From: Lichenicoccus sp963693035
GTDB lineage: Bacteria > Pseudomonadota > Alphaproteobacteria > Acetobacterales > Acetobacteraceae
Direction of reading: 5' to 3'
NCBI GenBank assembly: GCA_963693035.2
Contig: CAXMMQ010000010.1
Location: forward strand, 191,049 to 255,048
Length of the DNA: 64,000 bases
Shown here: piece after piece, positions 47,930 to 58,062 of the stretch
How the letters are laid out: each line of letters starts with the position of its first letter
Position numbering within the stretch: position 1 is the first letter of the stretch
Position numbers and translations under genes: made by a program
The notes under the pieces: model-generated
What the model saw: only the letters and a program-made list of their open reading frames with translations
Told to the model about the DNA's origin: nothing
Databases searched by the model: none

Positions 47930-49872
47930 CAGCGGAACACCAGGAACGTCGAGATGAGGACCACGAGGCCAATCAGCATGGTGAAGGCATAGACCGCAAT
48001 CGATCCGGTCTGGATACGCACCAACTGCACCGAGCCGCCCGACGTTAGGCGGCCGATGCTGCCGGGCACGCCCTCGGCGATGTCCTCCTCGCCGACATGC
48101 CAGAACAGCCGCGCCACCGCCTCGTACGGACGCACGAAGATGCGGTCATACAGCTCGTCGAAGTACCATTTGTTGAGCAGGAACCTGTACAGCCCGGGAT
48201 GGCGCGCCGCGAGCAGCGCCGGCAGCTCCGGGCGCACCATGTAGGCGTAGAAGGCGACGCCGGCCCCGAGCAGTGCCAGCACCGTCGGCACCAGGGTGAT
48301 CAGCACCGGCACCTGCTCGAGCGACGCCAGCACGTCGTTGCCGGGCGCGTTGAAGATCGAGCCGTTCCAGAACCCGGCCTGCCGGCCGCCGATGAACCAC
48401 GGCGCGAATGCCGCTCCCGCAAACGCGGCACCGCAAGCCAAAATGACCAGCGGCACCAGGATCACCAAGCCGCTCTCATGCGCCTGCTCCTGCAGGTGCG
48501 CGTCGCGCACCCGGCTGTGGAACACCAGGAACAGCAGCCGGCCGCTATACAGCGCGGTCAGGAACGCGGTGATGGAGCCCAGCACCCAGCCGTAATAGCC
48601 GGGCCCGGTGCCGGCGATGAAGGTTGCATCGATGATCGCATCCTTCGACCACCAGCCGGCGAACGGCGGGATGCCGGCCAACGCCAGCGAGCCGATCCAC
48701 ATCACCGCGCAGGTTACCGGCAGGCGGCGCCCCAGGCCGCCCATCCTGAACATGTCCTGCTCGTCATGCAGCGCGTGGATCACCGAGCCGGCGCCCAGGA
48801 ACAGCAGCGCCTTGAAGAAGGCATGCGTGGTCAGGTGGAACATGCCGGCCTGGTAGACGCCGACGCCGCAGGCCATGAACATGTAGCCGAGCTGCGAGCA
48901 GGTCGAATACGCGATGGTGCGCTTGATGTCCGGCTGCACCAGCCCGACGGTGGCGGCAAAGAAGCAGGTCGAGGCGCCGATCACCACCACCAGGTCCTTG
49001 GTCACCGGCGCGAACTCGATCAGCGGCGACATCCGCGCGAGCAGGAACACGCCCGCGGTCACCATGGTGGCGGCATGGATCAGGGCGGAGACCGGCGTCG
49101 GCCCCTCCATCGCATCCGGCAGCCAAGTATGGAGAAAGAGCTGTGCCGACTTGCCCATCGCGCCGATGAACAGCAGCACGCCGATCACCTCGTAGGCGCG
49201 CATGTCGGTGCCGAACAGGTGGTACATCGCCGCCTGGTGGTCGGGCACGAGAGCAAAGATATTGTCGTAGCTGACGGTGCCGAACTGCGCGAACAGCAGG
49301 GCGATGCCGACCATGAAGAACAGGTCGGCGACCCGGTTGACCACGAACGCCTTGATCGCGGCTGCATTCGCACTCGGCCGGTCATACCAGTAGCCGATCA
49401 GCAGGTAGCTCGCGAGACCGACACCTTCCCAGCCAAAGAACAACTGGATCAGGTTGTCGGAACTCACCAGCATCAGCATGGCAAAGGTGAACAGCGAGAG
49501 GTAGGCGAAGAAGCGCGACACCGGGCTGGTCTCGTGGCTCATATAGCCGACGCTGTAGATGTGGATCAGCGTCGAGACCAGCGTGACCATCGCCACCATC
49601 TCGACCGACAGCATGTCGAAGCGCAGCGTCCACGGCGCGCGGAAGCCGCCGGCCTGGATCCAGTCGGAGACCGATACGGCCAGCACCGGCGAGCCGTCCA
49701 TCAGCGCGCCGGCCAGGGCGCCGAGGCCGCAAAGCGTCGCCAGCACCATGCAGCCGATGCTGACCGCCCTGGCCGCACGGTCGCCGATGCTGGCGCCGAA
49801 CAGGCCGGCGATGATCGCGCCGAACAATGGCGCGAACACTGCCACCGCGAAGAGAGGAGCCGCGGCGTTCAT
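47929..49872 (-). CDS. nuoL: NADH-quinone oxidoreductase subunit L
   Basis: A 647-residue antiporter-like subunit (ND5 homologue), with the extra C-terminal lateral helix that runs along the membrane arm. FFGWEGVGLASYLLIGYWYD carries the conserved Glu, SAQLFLHTWLPDAMEGPTPV carries the Lys, and the C-terminus is typically NuoL (FLLNKWYFDELYDRIFVRP). The protein looks complete, so the missing nuoM was not fused into it. It starts one base after the nuoK stop. Confidence 0.97.
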   Translation of the reverse strand: MNAAAPLFAVAVFAPLFGAIIAGLFGASIGDRAARAVSIGCMVLATLCGLGALAGALMDGSPVLAVSVSDWIQAGGFRAPWTLRFDMLSVEMVAMVTLVSTLIHIYSVGYMSHETSPVSRFFAYLSLFTFAMLMLVSSDNLIQLFFGWEGVGLASYLLIGYWYDRPSANAAAIKAFVVNRVADLFFMVGIALLFAQFGTVSYDNIFALVPDHQAAMYHLFGTDMRAYEVIGVLLFIGAMGKSAQLFLHTWLPDAMEGPTPVSALIHAATMVTAGVFLLARMSPLIEFAPVTKDLVVVIGASTCFFAATVGLVQPDIKRTIAYSTCSQLGYMFMACGVGVYQAGMFHLTTHAFFKALLFLGAGSVIHALHDEQDMFRMGGLGRRLPVTCAVMWIGSLALAGIPPFAGWWSKDAIIDATFIAGTGPGYYGWVLGSITAFLTALYSGRLLFLVFHSRVRDAHLQEQAHESGLVILVPLVILACGAAFAGAAFAPWFIGGRQAGFWNGSIFNAPGNDVLASLEQVPVLITLVPTVLALLGAGVAFYAYMVRPELPALLAARHPGLYRFLLNKWYFDELYDRIFVRPYEAVARLFWHVGEEDIAEGVPGSIGRLTSGGSVQLVRIQTGSIAVYAFTMLIGLVVLISTFLVFR

Positions 49873-49873
49873 C

Positions 49874-50197
49874 TCAGCCCTTCATCAAGGTCACGTCCTC
49901 GACCTGGATCGAGCCGCGGTTCCTAAAATATACGGTGACGATGGCCAGCCCGATGGCGGCTTCCGCGGCCGCCACGGTCAGCACGAACAGGGTGAACACC
50001 TGCCCGGAAAGATCACCGAGCGCCGAGGAGAACGCGACAAGGTTGATCTCGCCGGCAAGCAGGATCAGCTCGATCGACATCATGATGGTGATGACGTTCC
50101 GGCGGTTCAGGAAGATACCGAACACGCCCAGCACCAGCAGCATGGCACTCACGGTCAGGTACGGGCCAAGGCCCACGTTGGCAATCCCAGGCAGCAT
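49874..50197 (-). CDS. nuoK: NADH-quinone oxidoreductase subunit K
   Basis: A 107-residue, three-helix subunit (ND4L homologue) between the antiporter subunits and the quinone site. The conserved membrane glutamates are in MMSIELILLAGEINLVAFS and AAAEAAIGLAIVTVYFR. Length is slightly above the usual 101-102 because of the MLPGIAN start; a GTG just before GLGPYLTVSAM is an alternative start. It lies five bases after nuoJ and one base before nuoL. Confidence 0.96.
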   Translation of the reverse strand: MLPGIANVGLGPYLTVSAMLLVLGVFGIFLNRRNVITIMMSIELILLAGEINLVAFSSALGDLSGQVFTLFVLTVAAAEAAIGLAIVTVYFRNRGSIQVEDVTLMKG

Positions 50198-50202
50198 GCG
50201 GC

Positions 50203-50937
50203 TCAGCCCTCCCGGTCCGGACTGTTCCCAAGGACCACGGCCGGGGGGACCATGGCCGGGGGGAACGTCGCCGGTAGACTGACCGGCTTCTCCGCCGACG
50301 CACCGACCGGCCGACGGAACCCGCCATTGCCGGTGGTACTCTCGCCGAGTGCCAGCGTCATCATCTGCAGCGTATCGGCCGGCGTGCGGGCATGCTGGAC
50401 CGCGACGTCCTGCCGCTTGGCACTCGGCCGGTCACGCAGGGTCAGCACGATGGCGCCGATCATCGCCACCAGCAGCACCAGTCCGCAGGCCTGGAACAGG
50501 AACACGTAGTCCGTGTAGATCAGCCGCCCCAGCGCGTCGGTGTTGCTGGCCGCATCCGGCACTCGCGCATGCGGCAGGTCGCGGACATCCGGCGCGATCC
50601 TCCAGGCGGTGGCGCTCAGCACCAGCTCGACAAACAGCACCAGCCCGACCGCGAATCCGACCGGCGCATAGCGCTGCAGGCCTTCGCGCAACTGCGAGAA
50701 GTTCACGTCGAGCATCATGACCACGAACAGGAACAGCACCGCGACGGCACCGACATAGGCGATCACCAGGATCATCGCCAGGAACTCGGCGCCGGCGATC
50801 AGGAACAGCCCGGCCGCGTTGAAGAACGCTGCGATCAGGAACAGCACCGAATGCACCGGGTTGCGCGCGCTGATCACCATGACCGCAGACACGATCAGCA
50901 CCACGGCAAAGAAATAAAAGGCGATCTGCGTGATCAT
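50203..50937 (-). CDS. nuoJ: NADH-quinone oxidoreductase subunit J
   Basis: A 244-residue subunit (ND6 homologue) with five helices; the pi-bulge helix is AMILVIAYVGAVAVLFLFVV. After the last helix (GLVLLVAMIGAIVLTLRDR) and the usual short tail, about 45 extra residues rich in Pro, Val and Ala follow, ending PPAMVPPAVVLGNSPDREG. The stretch coding the tail contains a short duplicated GGCCGGGGGGA segment. Its start overlaps the nuoI stop by four bases. Confidence 0.95.
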   Translation of the reverse strand: MITQIAFYFFAVVLIVSAVMVISARNPVHSVLFLIAAFFNAAGLFLIAGAEFLAMILVIAYVGAVAVLFLFVVMMLDVNFSQLREGLQRYAPVGFAVGLVLFVELVLSATAWRIAPDVRDLPHARVPDAASNTDALGRLIYTDYVFLFQACGLVLLVAMIGAIVLTLRDRPSAKRQDVAVQHARTPADTLQMMTLALGESTTGNGGFRRPVGASAEKPVSLPATFPPAMVPPAVVLGNSPDREG

Positions 50938-51422
50938 CGATACGGCGCGTCCAGTTCCAGCCGGCGGGCCAGCACGCTTTCCCAGCGGTCGCCGTTCGCG
51001 AGAAGCTTGTCCTTGTTGTACATCAGCTCCTCGCGCGTCTCGGTGGCGAACTCGTAGTTCGGCCCCTCGACGATGGCATCCACCGGACAGGCTTCCTCGC
51101 ACAGGCCGCAATAGATGCACTTGGTCATGTCGATGTCGTAGCGCGTGGTGCGCCGGCTGCCATCCTCGCGCGGTTCCGCTTCGATGGTGATCGCCTCCGC
51201 CGGGCAGACCGCCTCGCACAGCTTGCAGGCGATGCAGCGTTCCTCGCCGTTCGGATAACGGCGCAGCGCATGCTCGCCCCTGAAACGCGGCGACAGCGAG
51301 CCCTTCTCGTTCGGGTAGTTCAGCGTCGCCTTCGGCTTGAACATATAGCGCAGCGTCACCCCCATGCCGGCGACGAGCTCGGCCAGCAGGAAGGTGCGCG
51401 CAGTGCGGTCCAGAAGCGCCAT
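50934..51422 (-). CDS. nuoI: NADH-quinone oxidoreductase subunit I
   Basis: A 162-residue ferredoxin-type subunit of the peripheral arm that carries clusters N6a and N6b. Two [4Fe-4S] motifs are clear: CIACKLCEAVCPAEA and CIYCGLCEEACPVDA. The N-terminal amphipathic helix (FLLAELVAGMGVTLRYMFKP) anchors it to the membrane arm. It overlaps nuoJ by four bases, but 177 non-coding bases separate it from nuoH, the largest gap inside this operon. Confidence 0.97.
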   Translation of the reverse strand: MALLDRTARTFLLAELVAGMGVTLRYMFKPKATLNYPNEKGSLSPRFRGEHALRRYPNGEERCIACKLCEAVCPAEAITIEAEPREDGSRRTTRYDIDMTKCIYCGLCEEACPVDAIVEGPNYEFATETREELMYNKDKLLANGDRWESVLARRLELDAPYR

Positions 51423-51599
51423 GTCAGGATCTCTTTTTCAGGTCGCAGGAGGGGCCCTCTGAGGATGCGGTCCGGCAGGTCAGAGGCGCCGTCTTGGCGC
51501 CACCCGGCGCGGCTGTCGAGAACCGGAGCGGAGCGGCCGCCTGGCCGTGAGCACCGGAAGCGCAAGCAGCCGCGTCGGATGACCGCCGTAGGAGCATGA

Positions 51600-52631
51600 T
51601 CAGAGGGTCCCGGAGCCGCTGTGGGGCAGGAGGCCCGTCGCCATCAGGAAGCCGGCGGTCAGGACCATCCAGGCCAGCGAGAACGGCAGGAACACCTTCC
51701 AGCCGAGCCGCATGAGCTGGTCGTAGCGATAGCGGGGAAAGGTGCCACGCACCCAAATGAACACGAACAGCACGAACAGGATCTTGGCGATGAACCAGAG
51801 CGGGCCGGGGATCCAGATGAAGGGTGCGACCGCGACCGGCGGCAGCCAGCCGCCGAGGAACAGGATGGTGGTCATCCCGCTCATCAGGAACATGTTGGCG
51901 TATTCGCCCAGGAAGAACAGCCCGAACGACAGCGAGCTGTATTCGACGAAGAAGCCCGCCACCAGCTCGCTTTCCCCCTCGGGGAGGTCGAACGGCGCCC
52001 GGTTGGTCTCGGCCAGCGCCGAGATGAAGAACACCACGAACATCGGGAACATCGGCAGTGCGAACCAGACGTGACGCTGCGCCAGCACGATGTCGTTCAG
52101 GTCCAGGCTGCCGACGGCCAGCAGCACGGAGACCATCACCAGCCCGATCGAGACCTCGTAGCTGACCATCTGCGCCGCCGAGCGCAGGCCGCCCATGAAC
52201 GCATACTTGGAGTTGCTGGCCCAGCCGGCGATCAGGATGCCATACACCCCGAGCGAGGAGATCGCGAACAGATAGAGGATGCCGACATTGATGTCGGCTA
52301 CCGCCCAATGGTTGTTGGTCGGGATCACCGCCCAGGCCATCATCGCCAGCCCGAAGGTCAGCACCGGCGCCAGCAGGAACAACGCCCGGTTGGCGCCTGA
52401 CGGAATGATGGTCTCCTTGGTGATCATCTTGATGGCGTCGGCAAAGGCCTGCAGCAGCCCGAACGGACCGACCGTGTTCGGCCCCTTGCGGAGCTGGATC
52501 GCCGCCAGCACCTTGCGCTCGGCGTAGGTGAGGTAGGCGACGCCGATCAGCAGCGGCACCAGCATCGCCAGCGCCTCGAGCACGGTCAGGATGACCAGGC
52601 CGAGCGCGGTGTCGAGAAAGAAGTGCTGCAC
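51600..52631 (-). CDS. nuoH: NADH-quinone oxidoreductase subunit H
   Basis: A 343-residue, eight-helix subunit (ND1 homologue) that forms the quinone chamber. YAERKVLAAIQLRKGPNTVG, MVSYEVSIGLVMVSVLL and ALAETNRAPFDLPEGESELV are family signatures with the conserved Glu cluster. The start is taken as GTG at 52631 (protein begins VQHFFLDTALG), four bases after the nuoG stop. The ATG further upstream would lie within nuoG and add an arginine-rich, non-family leader. Confidence 0.95.
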   Translation of the reverse strand: MQHFFLDTALGLVILTVLEALAMLVPLLIGVAYLTYAERKVLAAIQLRKGPNTVGPFGLLQAFADAIKMITKETIIPSGANRALFLLAPVLTFGLAMMAWAVIPTNNHWAVADINVGILYLFAISSLGVYGILIAGWASNSKYAFMGGLRSAAQMVSYEVSIGLVMVSVLLAVGSLDLNDIVLAQRHVWFALPMFPMFVVFFISALAETNRAPFDLPEGESELVAGFFVEYSSLSFGLFFLGEYANMFLMSGMTTILFLGGWLPPVAVAPFIWIPGPLWFIAKILFVLFVFIWVRGTFPRYRYDQLMRLGWKVFLPFSLAWMVLTAGFLMATGLLPHSGSGTL

Positions 52632-52635
52632 CCGC

Positions 52636-54693
52636 CTACTCCGCCGCCTGCACGAGCGGCGCGTTGTACACGCGCGAGCATTCCTGCATCGTCGGGCTGG
52701 CCCGGCTGATCGCGTTGGACAGGTAGTAGTCACCGATGCCCGGCGCGAACGCGGCGTTGCCCAGGCCGGCCACCTCTCCCGCTGGACCTTCGAGGTTGCC
52801 GGCGCCGAACCGCGGCAAGCCCTGCACCGAGAAGACCGGGTTGAGCGCTGCCAGCCGGGCCCGCACCGCGTCCAGATTGTCGTACGGCAGCGTGTGGCCG
52901 ATCACCTCGGAAAAGGCGCGCAGGATGCGCCAGTCCTCCTTGGCTTCCCCGGGGGGCATGATCGCCGGGAATGCCTTCTGCACCCGGCCCTCGGTGTTGA
53001 CGTAGGTGCCGGGCTTCTCGGCATAGGTGGCGCCGGGCAGGATCACGTCGGCGCGGACCGCTCCCGCATCGCCGTGATGGCCCTGGTAGATCACGAAGGT
53101 ATCCGGGCCGATCCGCGCCGGATGGAACTCGTCGGCGGCGAGCAGCCAGAGCACGTCGACGCCGCCGCTCATCATGCCGGCCACCGACCGTCCGCCCCGA
53201 CCTGGCAGGAAACCCAAGTCCAGCGCGCCCACACGCGACGCGGCATTGTGCAGGACATTGAACCCATGCCAGTCGGCTGCCAGGGCGCCGACCTCGGCCG
53301 CGAGCTTCCAGCACGCGGCCAGCATCGCCGCACCATCCTCGCGTGCCAGCGCCGCCTGCCCCAGCACGATCATCGGCCGCTTTGCCGCTTTCAGGAGCTC
53401 GGCGAACGCCACGCCGCCCTCGAGCAACCCGGTCAGGGCGCCCGGACGATCGCCGAGCCACTCGGCCGGATAGGTCAGGTCGGCCGTCGCGTGCCCGATC
53501 ACGCCGACCGGATAGTGTCCCGCCAGGTAGCGCTTGCGGATGCGCGCGTTCAGCACCGGCGCCTCATGGCGCGGATCGCAGCCCACCAGCAGCAGCGCAT
53601 CGCTCTCCTCGATGCCGGCAATGGTGGTGTTGAAGGTATAGAACTCGCGCCGGGAGGCATCGTAGCGCGCGCCGTCCTGCCGGCAGTCGAGATTGGGCGA
53701 ACCCAGCGACACCATCAGGTCACGCAGCGCCACCAGGCTCTCGGCGTCGCACAGATCGCCGGCGATCGCGCCGATGCGTTCGCCCGGCACGCCCTGCATG
53801 CCGCGCGCGATCGCCACGAACGCATCCTGCCAGCTCGCGCGCTGCAGCTTGCCGTGCGCGCGCACCCAGGGATGATCCAGCCGCCTTCGCCTGAAGCCAT
53901 CGAACGAGAACCGGCCCTTGTCGGCCATCCACTCCTCGTTCACCTCGTCATTGGTGCGCGGCAGGATGCGCAGCACCTCGGCGCCGCGGGCATGGATGCT
54001 GATATTGGTACCGACCGCGTCCATCACGTCGATACTGTCGCTGCGCTTGAGTTCCCATGGCCGCGCCACGAAGGCATAGGGCTTGGAGGTCAGCGCGCCG
54101 ACCGGGCAGATGTCGATCAGGTTGCCGGACAGCTCCGAGGTCAGCGCCTTTTCGACGTAGGTGGTGATCTCCATGTTCTCGCCGCGCGAGGTGGCGCCCA
54201 GCTCCGGCACCCCCGCCACCTCGGTCGCGAAGCGGACGCACCGCGTACACTGGATGCACCGCGTCATCACCGTCTTGACCAATGGACCGAGATACTTGTC
54301 CTTCACCGCGCGCTTGTTCTCGGCATAACGCGAGTGATCGGCGCCATACGAATAGGCCTGGTCCTGCAGGTCGCACTCGCCGCCCTGGTCGCAGATCGGG
54401 CAATCCAGCGGATGATTGATGAGCAGGAATTCCATCACCGCCCGGCGCGCCTTTCGCACCACCGCGGTGTCGGTCCTGACCACCATCCCGTCCATCACCG
54501 GGTAGCCGCAGGACGCCACCGGCTTGGGCGCCTTTTCCACCTCGACCAGGCACATCCGGCAGTTGCCGGCGATCGACAGCCGCTCGTGGTAGCAGAAGCG
54601 CGGGATCTCCTTGCCCGCCGCCTCGCAGGCCTGCAGCACCGATGAGCCGTTCGCGACCTCGACCTGGATGCCGTCGACTGTAACGCGTGCCAT
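52636..54693 (-). CDS. nuoG: NADH-quinone oxidoreductase subunit G
   Basis: A 685-residue peripheral-arm subunit with several iron-sulfur clusters. The N-terminal [2Fe-2S] domain (CEAAGKEIPRFCYHERLS, GNCRMCLVEVEKAP) is followed by a His-Cys3 segment near DCPICDQGGECDLQDQAY and a [4Fe-4S] motif in TRCIQCTRCVRFATEVAGV. The rest is a molybdopterin-oxidoreductase-like domain that no longer binds molybdenum. Length is normal for the alphaproteobacterial form. It lies six bases after nuoF. Confidence 0.97.
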   Translation of the reverse strand: MARVTVDGIQVEVANGSSVLQACEAAGKEIPRFCYHERLSIAGNCRMCLVEVEKAPKPVASCGYPVMDGMVVRTDTAVVRKARRAVMEFLLINHPLDCPICDQGGECDLQDQAYSYGADHSRYAENKRAVKDKYLGPLVKTVMTRCIQCTRCVRFATEVAGVPELGATSRGENMEITTYVEKALTSELSGNLIDICPVGALTSKPYAFVARPWELKRSDSIDVMDAVGTNISIHARGAEVLRILPRTNDEVNEEWMADKGRFSFDGFRRRRLDHPWVRAHGKLQRASWQDAFVAIARGMQGVPGERIGAIAGDLCDAESLVALRDLMVSLGSPNLDCRQDGARYDASRREFYTFNTTIAGIEESDALLLVGCDPRHEAPVLNARIRKRYLAGHYPVGVIGHATADLTYPAEWLGDRPGALTGLLEGGVAFAELLKAAKRPMIVLGQAALAREDGAAMLAACWKLAAEVGALAADWHGFNVLHNAASRVGALDLGFLPGRGGRSVAGMMSGGVDVLWLLAADEFHPARIGPDTFVIYQGHHGDAGAVRADVILPGATYAEKPGTYVNTEGRVQKAFPAIMPPGEAKEDWRILRAFSEVIGHTLPYDNLDAVRARLAALNPVFSVQGLPRFGAGNLEGPAGEVAGLGNAAFAPGIGDYYLSNAISRASPTMQECSRVYNAPLVQAAE

Positions 54694-54699
54694 CCGCCT

Positions 54700-56052
<1,353 letters not shown>

Positions 56053-56062
56053 CGTGGGGTTC

Positions 56063-56797
56063 CTAGACCTCCGGACCGTGCGGGTCGGGAGCGCCGTGAT
56101 CATCGTGTCCGGCGACCGCCGGCTCACGGTTCGGTACATCGAGCAACGTGGTCCGGCCGCCGATCGGCTCCGAGCCGAAGCGGTCGATGGTGGTGCCCGG
56201 CGGCGGCACCTCGCCACGCTTCAGCGCCTCGATCAGCGCCACCGTGCGTGGCCCGTCGAGATCCTCGTAGTAGTCGTCATTGACCTGCAGCATCGGTGCG
56301 TTCACGCACGCACCGAGACATTCCACCTCGGTCATGGTGAACAGCCCGTCCGCCGAGGTCTCCTCCCAGTTGCGCAGCCCGGCCGCCGCCTTCACCGCCG
56401 CCACCACATCCGTCGAGCCACGCAGCCAGCACGGCGTCGTGGTGCAGATCTGAAGGTGGTAGCGTCCCACCGGCTTGCGATTGAACATCAGGTAGAAGGT
56501 CGCGACCTCGTACACGCGGATCGGCGCCATGCCGAGCCGGGCCGCGATCACGTCCATCGCCAGCTTCGGGATCCAGGCGCTGCCGGTGTGCCGACCCATC
56601 TGCTTCTGGGCGATGAACAACAGCGGCATCACCGCGCTCGCCTGCTTGCCCTCGGGATACTTCGCCAGCGTCGCCGCGACCTGCGCCTCGCTGTCCTCGT
56701 CGAAGGCGAAGTGCGCGGGCTGCTGCGACGCGCCGTCATGCGGCACATGCCCAGGTGTGCCGTGGCCGATATTCTCCGCGGAGAAATGTCCGGACAT
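56063..56797 (-). CDS. nuoE: NADH-quinone oxidoreductase subunit E
   Basis: A 244-residue thioredoxin-like subunit carrying the [2Fe-2S] cluster N1a. The four cysteines are in HLQICTTTPCWLRGS and EVECLGACVNAPM. The N-terminal helical part has YPEGKQASAVMPLLFIAQKQ. The last 40 residues are a His/Asp/Pro-rich tail, which is longer than in E. coli but common in alphaproteobacteria. The start was set at MSGHFSAENIG, eight bases after nuoD. Confidence 0.96.
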   Translation of the reverse strand: MSGHFSAENIGHGTPGHVPHDGASQQPAHFAFDEDSEAQVAATLAKYPEGKQASAVMPLLFIAQKQMGRHTGSAWIPKLAMDVIAARLGMAPIRVYEVATFYLMFNRKPVGRYHLQICTTTPCWLRGSTDVVAAVKAAAGLRNWEETSADGLFTMTEVECLGACVNAPMLQVNDDYYEDLDGPRTVALIEALKRGEVPPPGTTIDRFGSEPIGGRTTLLDVPNREPAVAGHDDHGAPDPHGPEV

Positions 56798-56805
56798 CCG
56801 CCGCC

Positions 56806-58062
56806 CTACCTGTCGATCTCGCCGAACACCAGGTCGATCGACCCGATGATCGCCACCGCGTCGGCCAGCATGTGCCGCCGCGCCATCTCGTCCATCGCCT
56901 GCAGGTGCGAGAACCCGGTCGGCCGGATCTTGCAGCGATACGGCCGGTTGCTGCCGTCGGCCACCAGATACACCGCGAACTCGCCCTTCGGGCTTTCGGT
57001 GGCGGTGTAGGTGGCGCCCGGCGGCACGTGGTAGCCCTCGGTGAACAGCTTGAAATGATGGATCAGCGCTTCCATCGAGCGCTTCATCTCGCGCCGGCTC
57101 GGCGGCGAGATCTTGGTGTCCTGCACCTTGATCGGCCCCGGCTGCATCTTCGCCAGGCACTGCTGCACGATCTTGACGCTCTCGCGCATCTCGGCCACCC
57201 GCACCAGGTAGCGGTCGTAGCAGTCGCCGTTGCGCGTCACCGGAATGCCGAACTCGACCTGGTCGTAGGCGTCGTATGGCTGCGACCGCCGCAGGTCCCA
57301 CGGCACGCCGGAGGCGCGCAGGTTCGGCCCCGAGAACCCCCAAGCCAGCGCCTGCTCGGCCGTGAACACGCCGATGCCGACGGTGCGCTGCTTCCAGATC
57401 CGGTTGCCGGTCAGCAGCGCCTCGAGATCGTCGACGAACTTCGGAAATTCCTCCGCCCAGGCGGCGATGCGGTCAGTCAGCCCCTCCGGCAGATCGCGCG
57501 CGACGCCCCCCGGCCGGAAGTAATTGGCGTGGTAGCGCGCGCCGGACGCCGCCTCGTAGAACTCGAGCAGCTTCTCGCGCTCCTCGTAGCCCCACAGCGC
57601 CGGCGTCAGCGCACCGCAATCGAGCCCGAACGAGGTGACGTTGAGCAGGTGGTTCAGCACCCGGGTGAGCTCGGCGAACATCGTGCGGATCCACTTGGCG
57701 CGATCCGGGATGGTGATGCCGAGCAGCTTCTCGGTGGCGAGCGCGAAGGCCTGCTCCTCGCACATCGGCGAGACATAATCGAGCCGGTCGAAATACGGCA
57801 GCGCCTTCATGTAGGTCTTGTATTCGATCAGCTTCTCGGTGCCCCGGTGCAGCAACCCGATATGCGGTACAGCGCGGGTCACCACCTCGCCGTCCATCTC
57901 CATCACCAGCCGCAGCACGCCATGCGCGGAGGGATGCTGCGGACCGAAATTTAGCGAGTGGCTATCGATCTCGACAGTCTTGATGCGCTGGTCCTGCGGC
58001 GCGGCTGGCTCTGCAGGCTGCAGGCTGTCCGGTATGTCCTCCCGGAGCACGATATCGCTCAT
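56806..58062 (-). CDS. nuoD: NADH-quinone oxidoreductase subunit D
   Basis: A 418-residue 49-kDa-type subunit that lines the quinone site. Signatures: NFGPQHPSAHGVLRLVMEMD with the conserved His, GLLHRGTEKLIEYKTY, and the C-terminal MARRHMLADAVAIIGSIDLV, then FGEIDR. It is a separate gene from nuoC, unlike the fused form in enterobacteria. Its ATG overlaps the nuoC stop by four bases. Confidence 0.97.
   Translation of the reverse strand: MSDIVLREDIPDSLQPAEPAAPQDQRIKTVEIDSHSLNFGPQHPSAHGVLRLVMEMDGEVVTRAVPHIGLLHRGTEKLIEYKTYMKALPYFDRLDYVSPMCEEQAFALATEKLLGITIPDRAKWIRTMFAELTRVLNHLLNVTSFGLDCGALTPALWGYEEREKLLEFYEAASGARYHANYFRPGGVARDLPEGLTDRIAAWAEEFPKFVDDLEALLTGNRIWKQRTVGIGVFTAEQALAWGFSGPNLRASGVPWDLRRSQPYDAYDQVEFGIPVTRNGDCYDRYLVRVAEMRESVKIVQQCLAKMQPGPIKVQDTKISPPSRREMKRSMEALIHHFKLFTEGYHVPPGATYTATESPKGEFAVYLVADGSNRPYRCKIRPTGFSHLQAMDEMARRHMLADAVAIIGSIDLVFGEIDR

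Noticed and set aside
47929..49872. NuoL as a fusion that includes NuoM
   Set aside because: The length of 647 residues and the NuoL-specific C-terminus (LNKWYFDELYD) show a single ordinary NuoL.
50236..50270. Regulatory repeat in the nuoJ 3' end (GGCCGGGGGGA twice)
   Set aside because: It is only two short copies inside the coding frame and is best explained as a small duplication in the Pro-rich tail.
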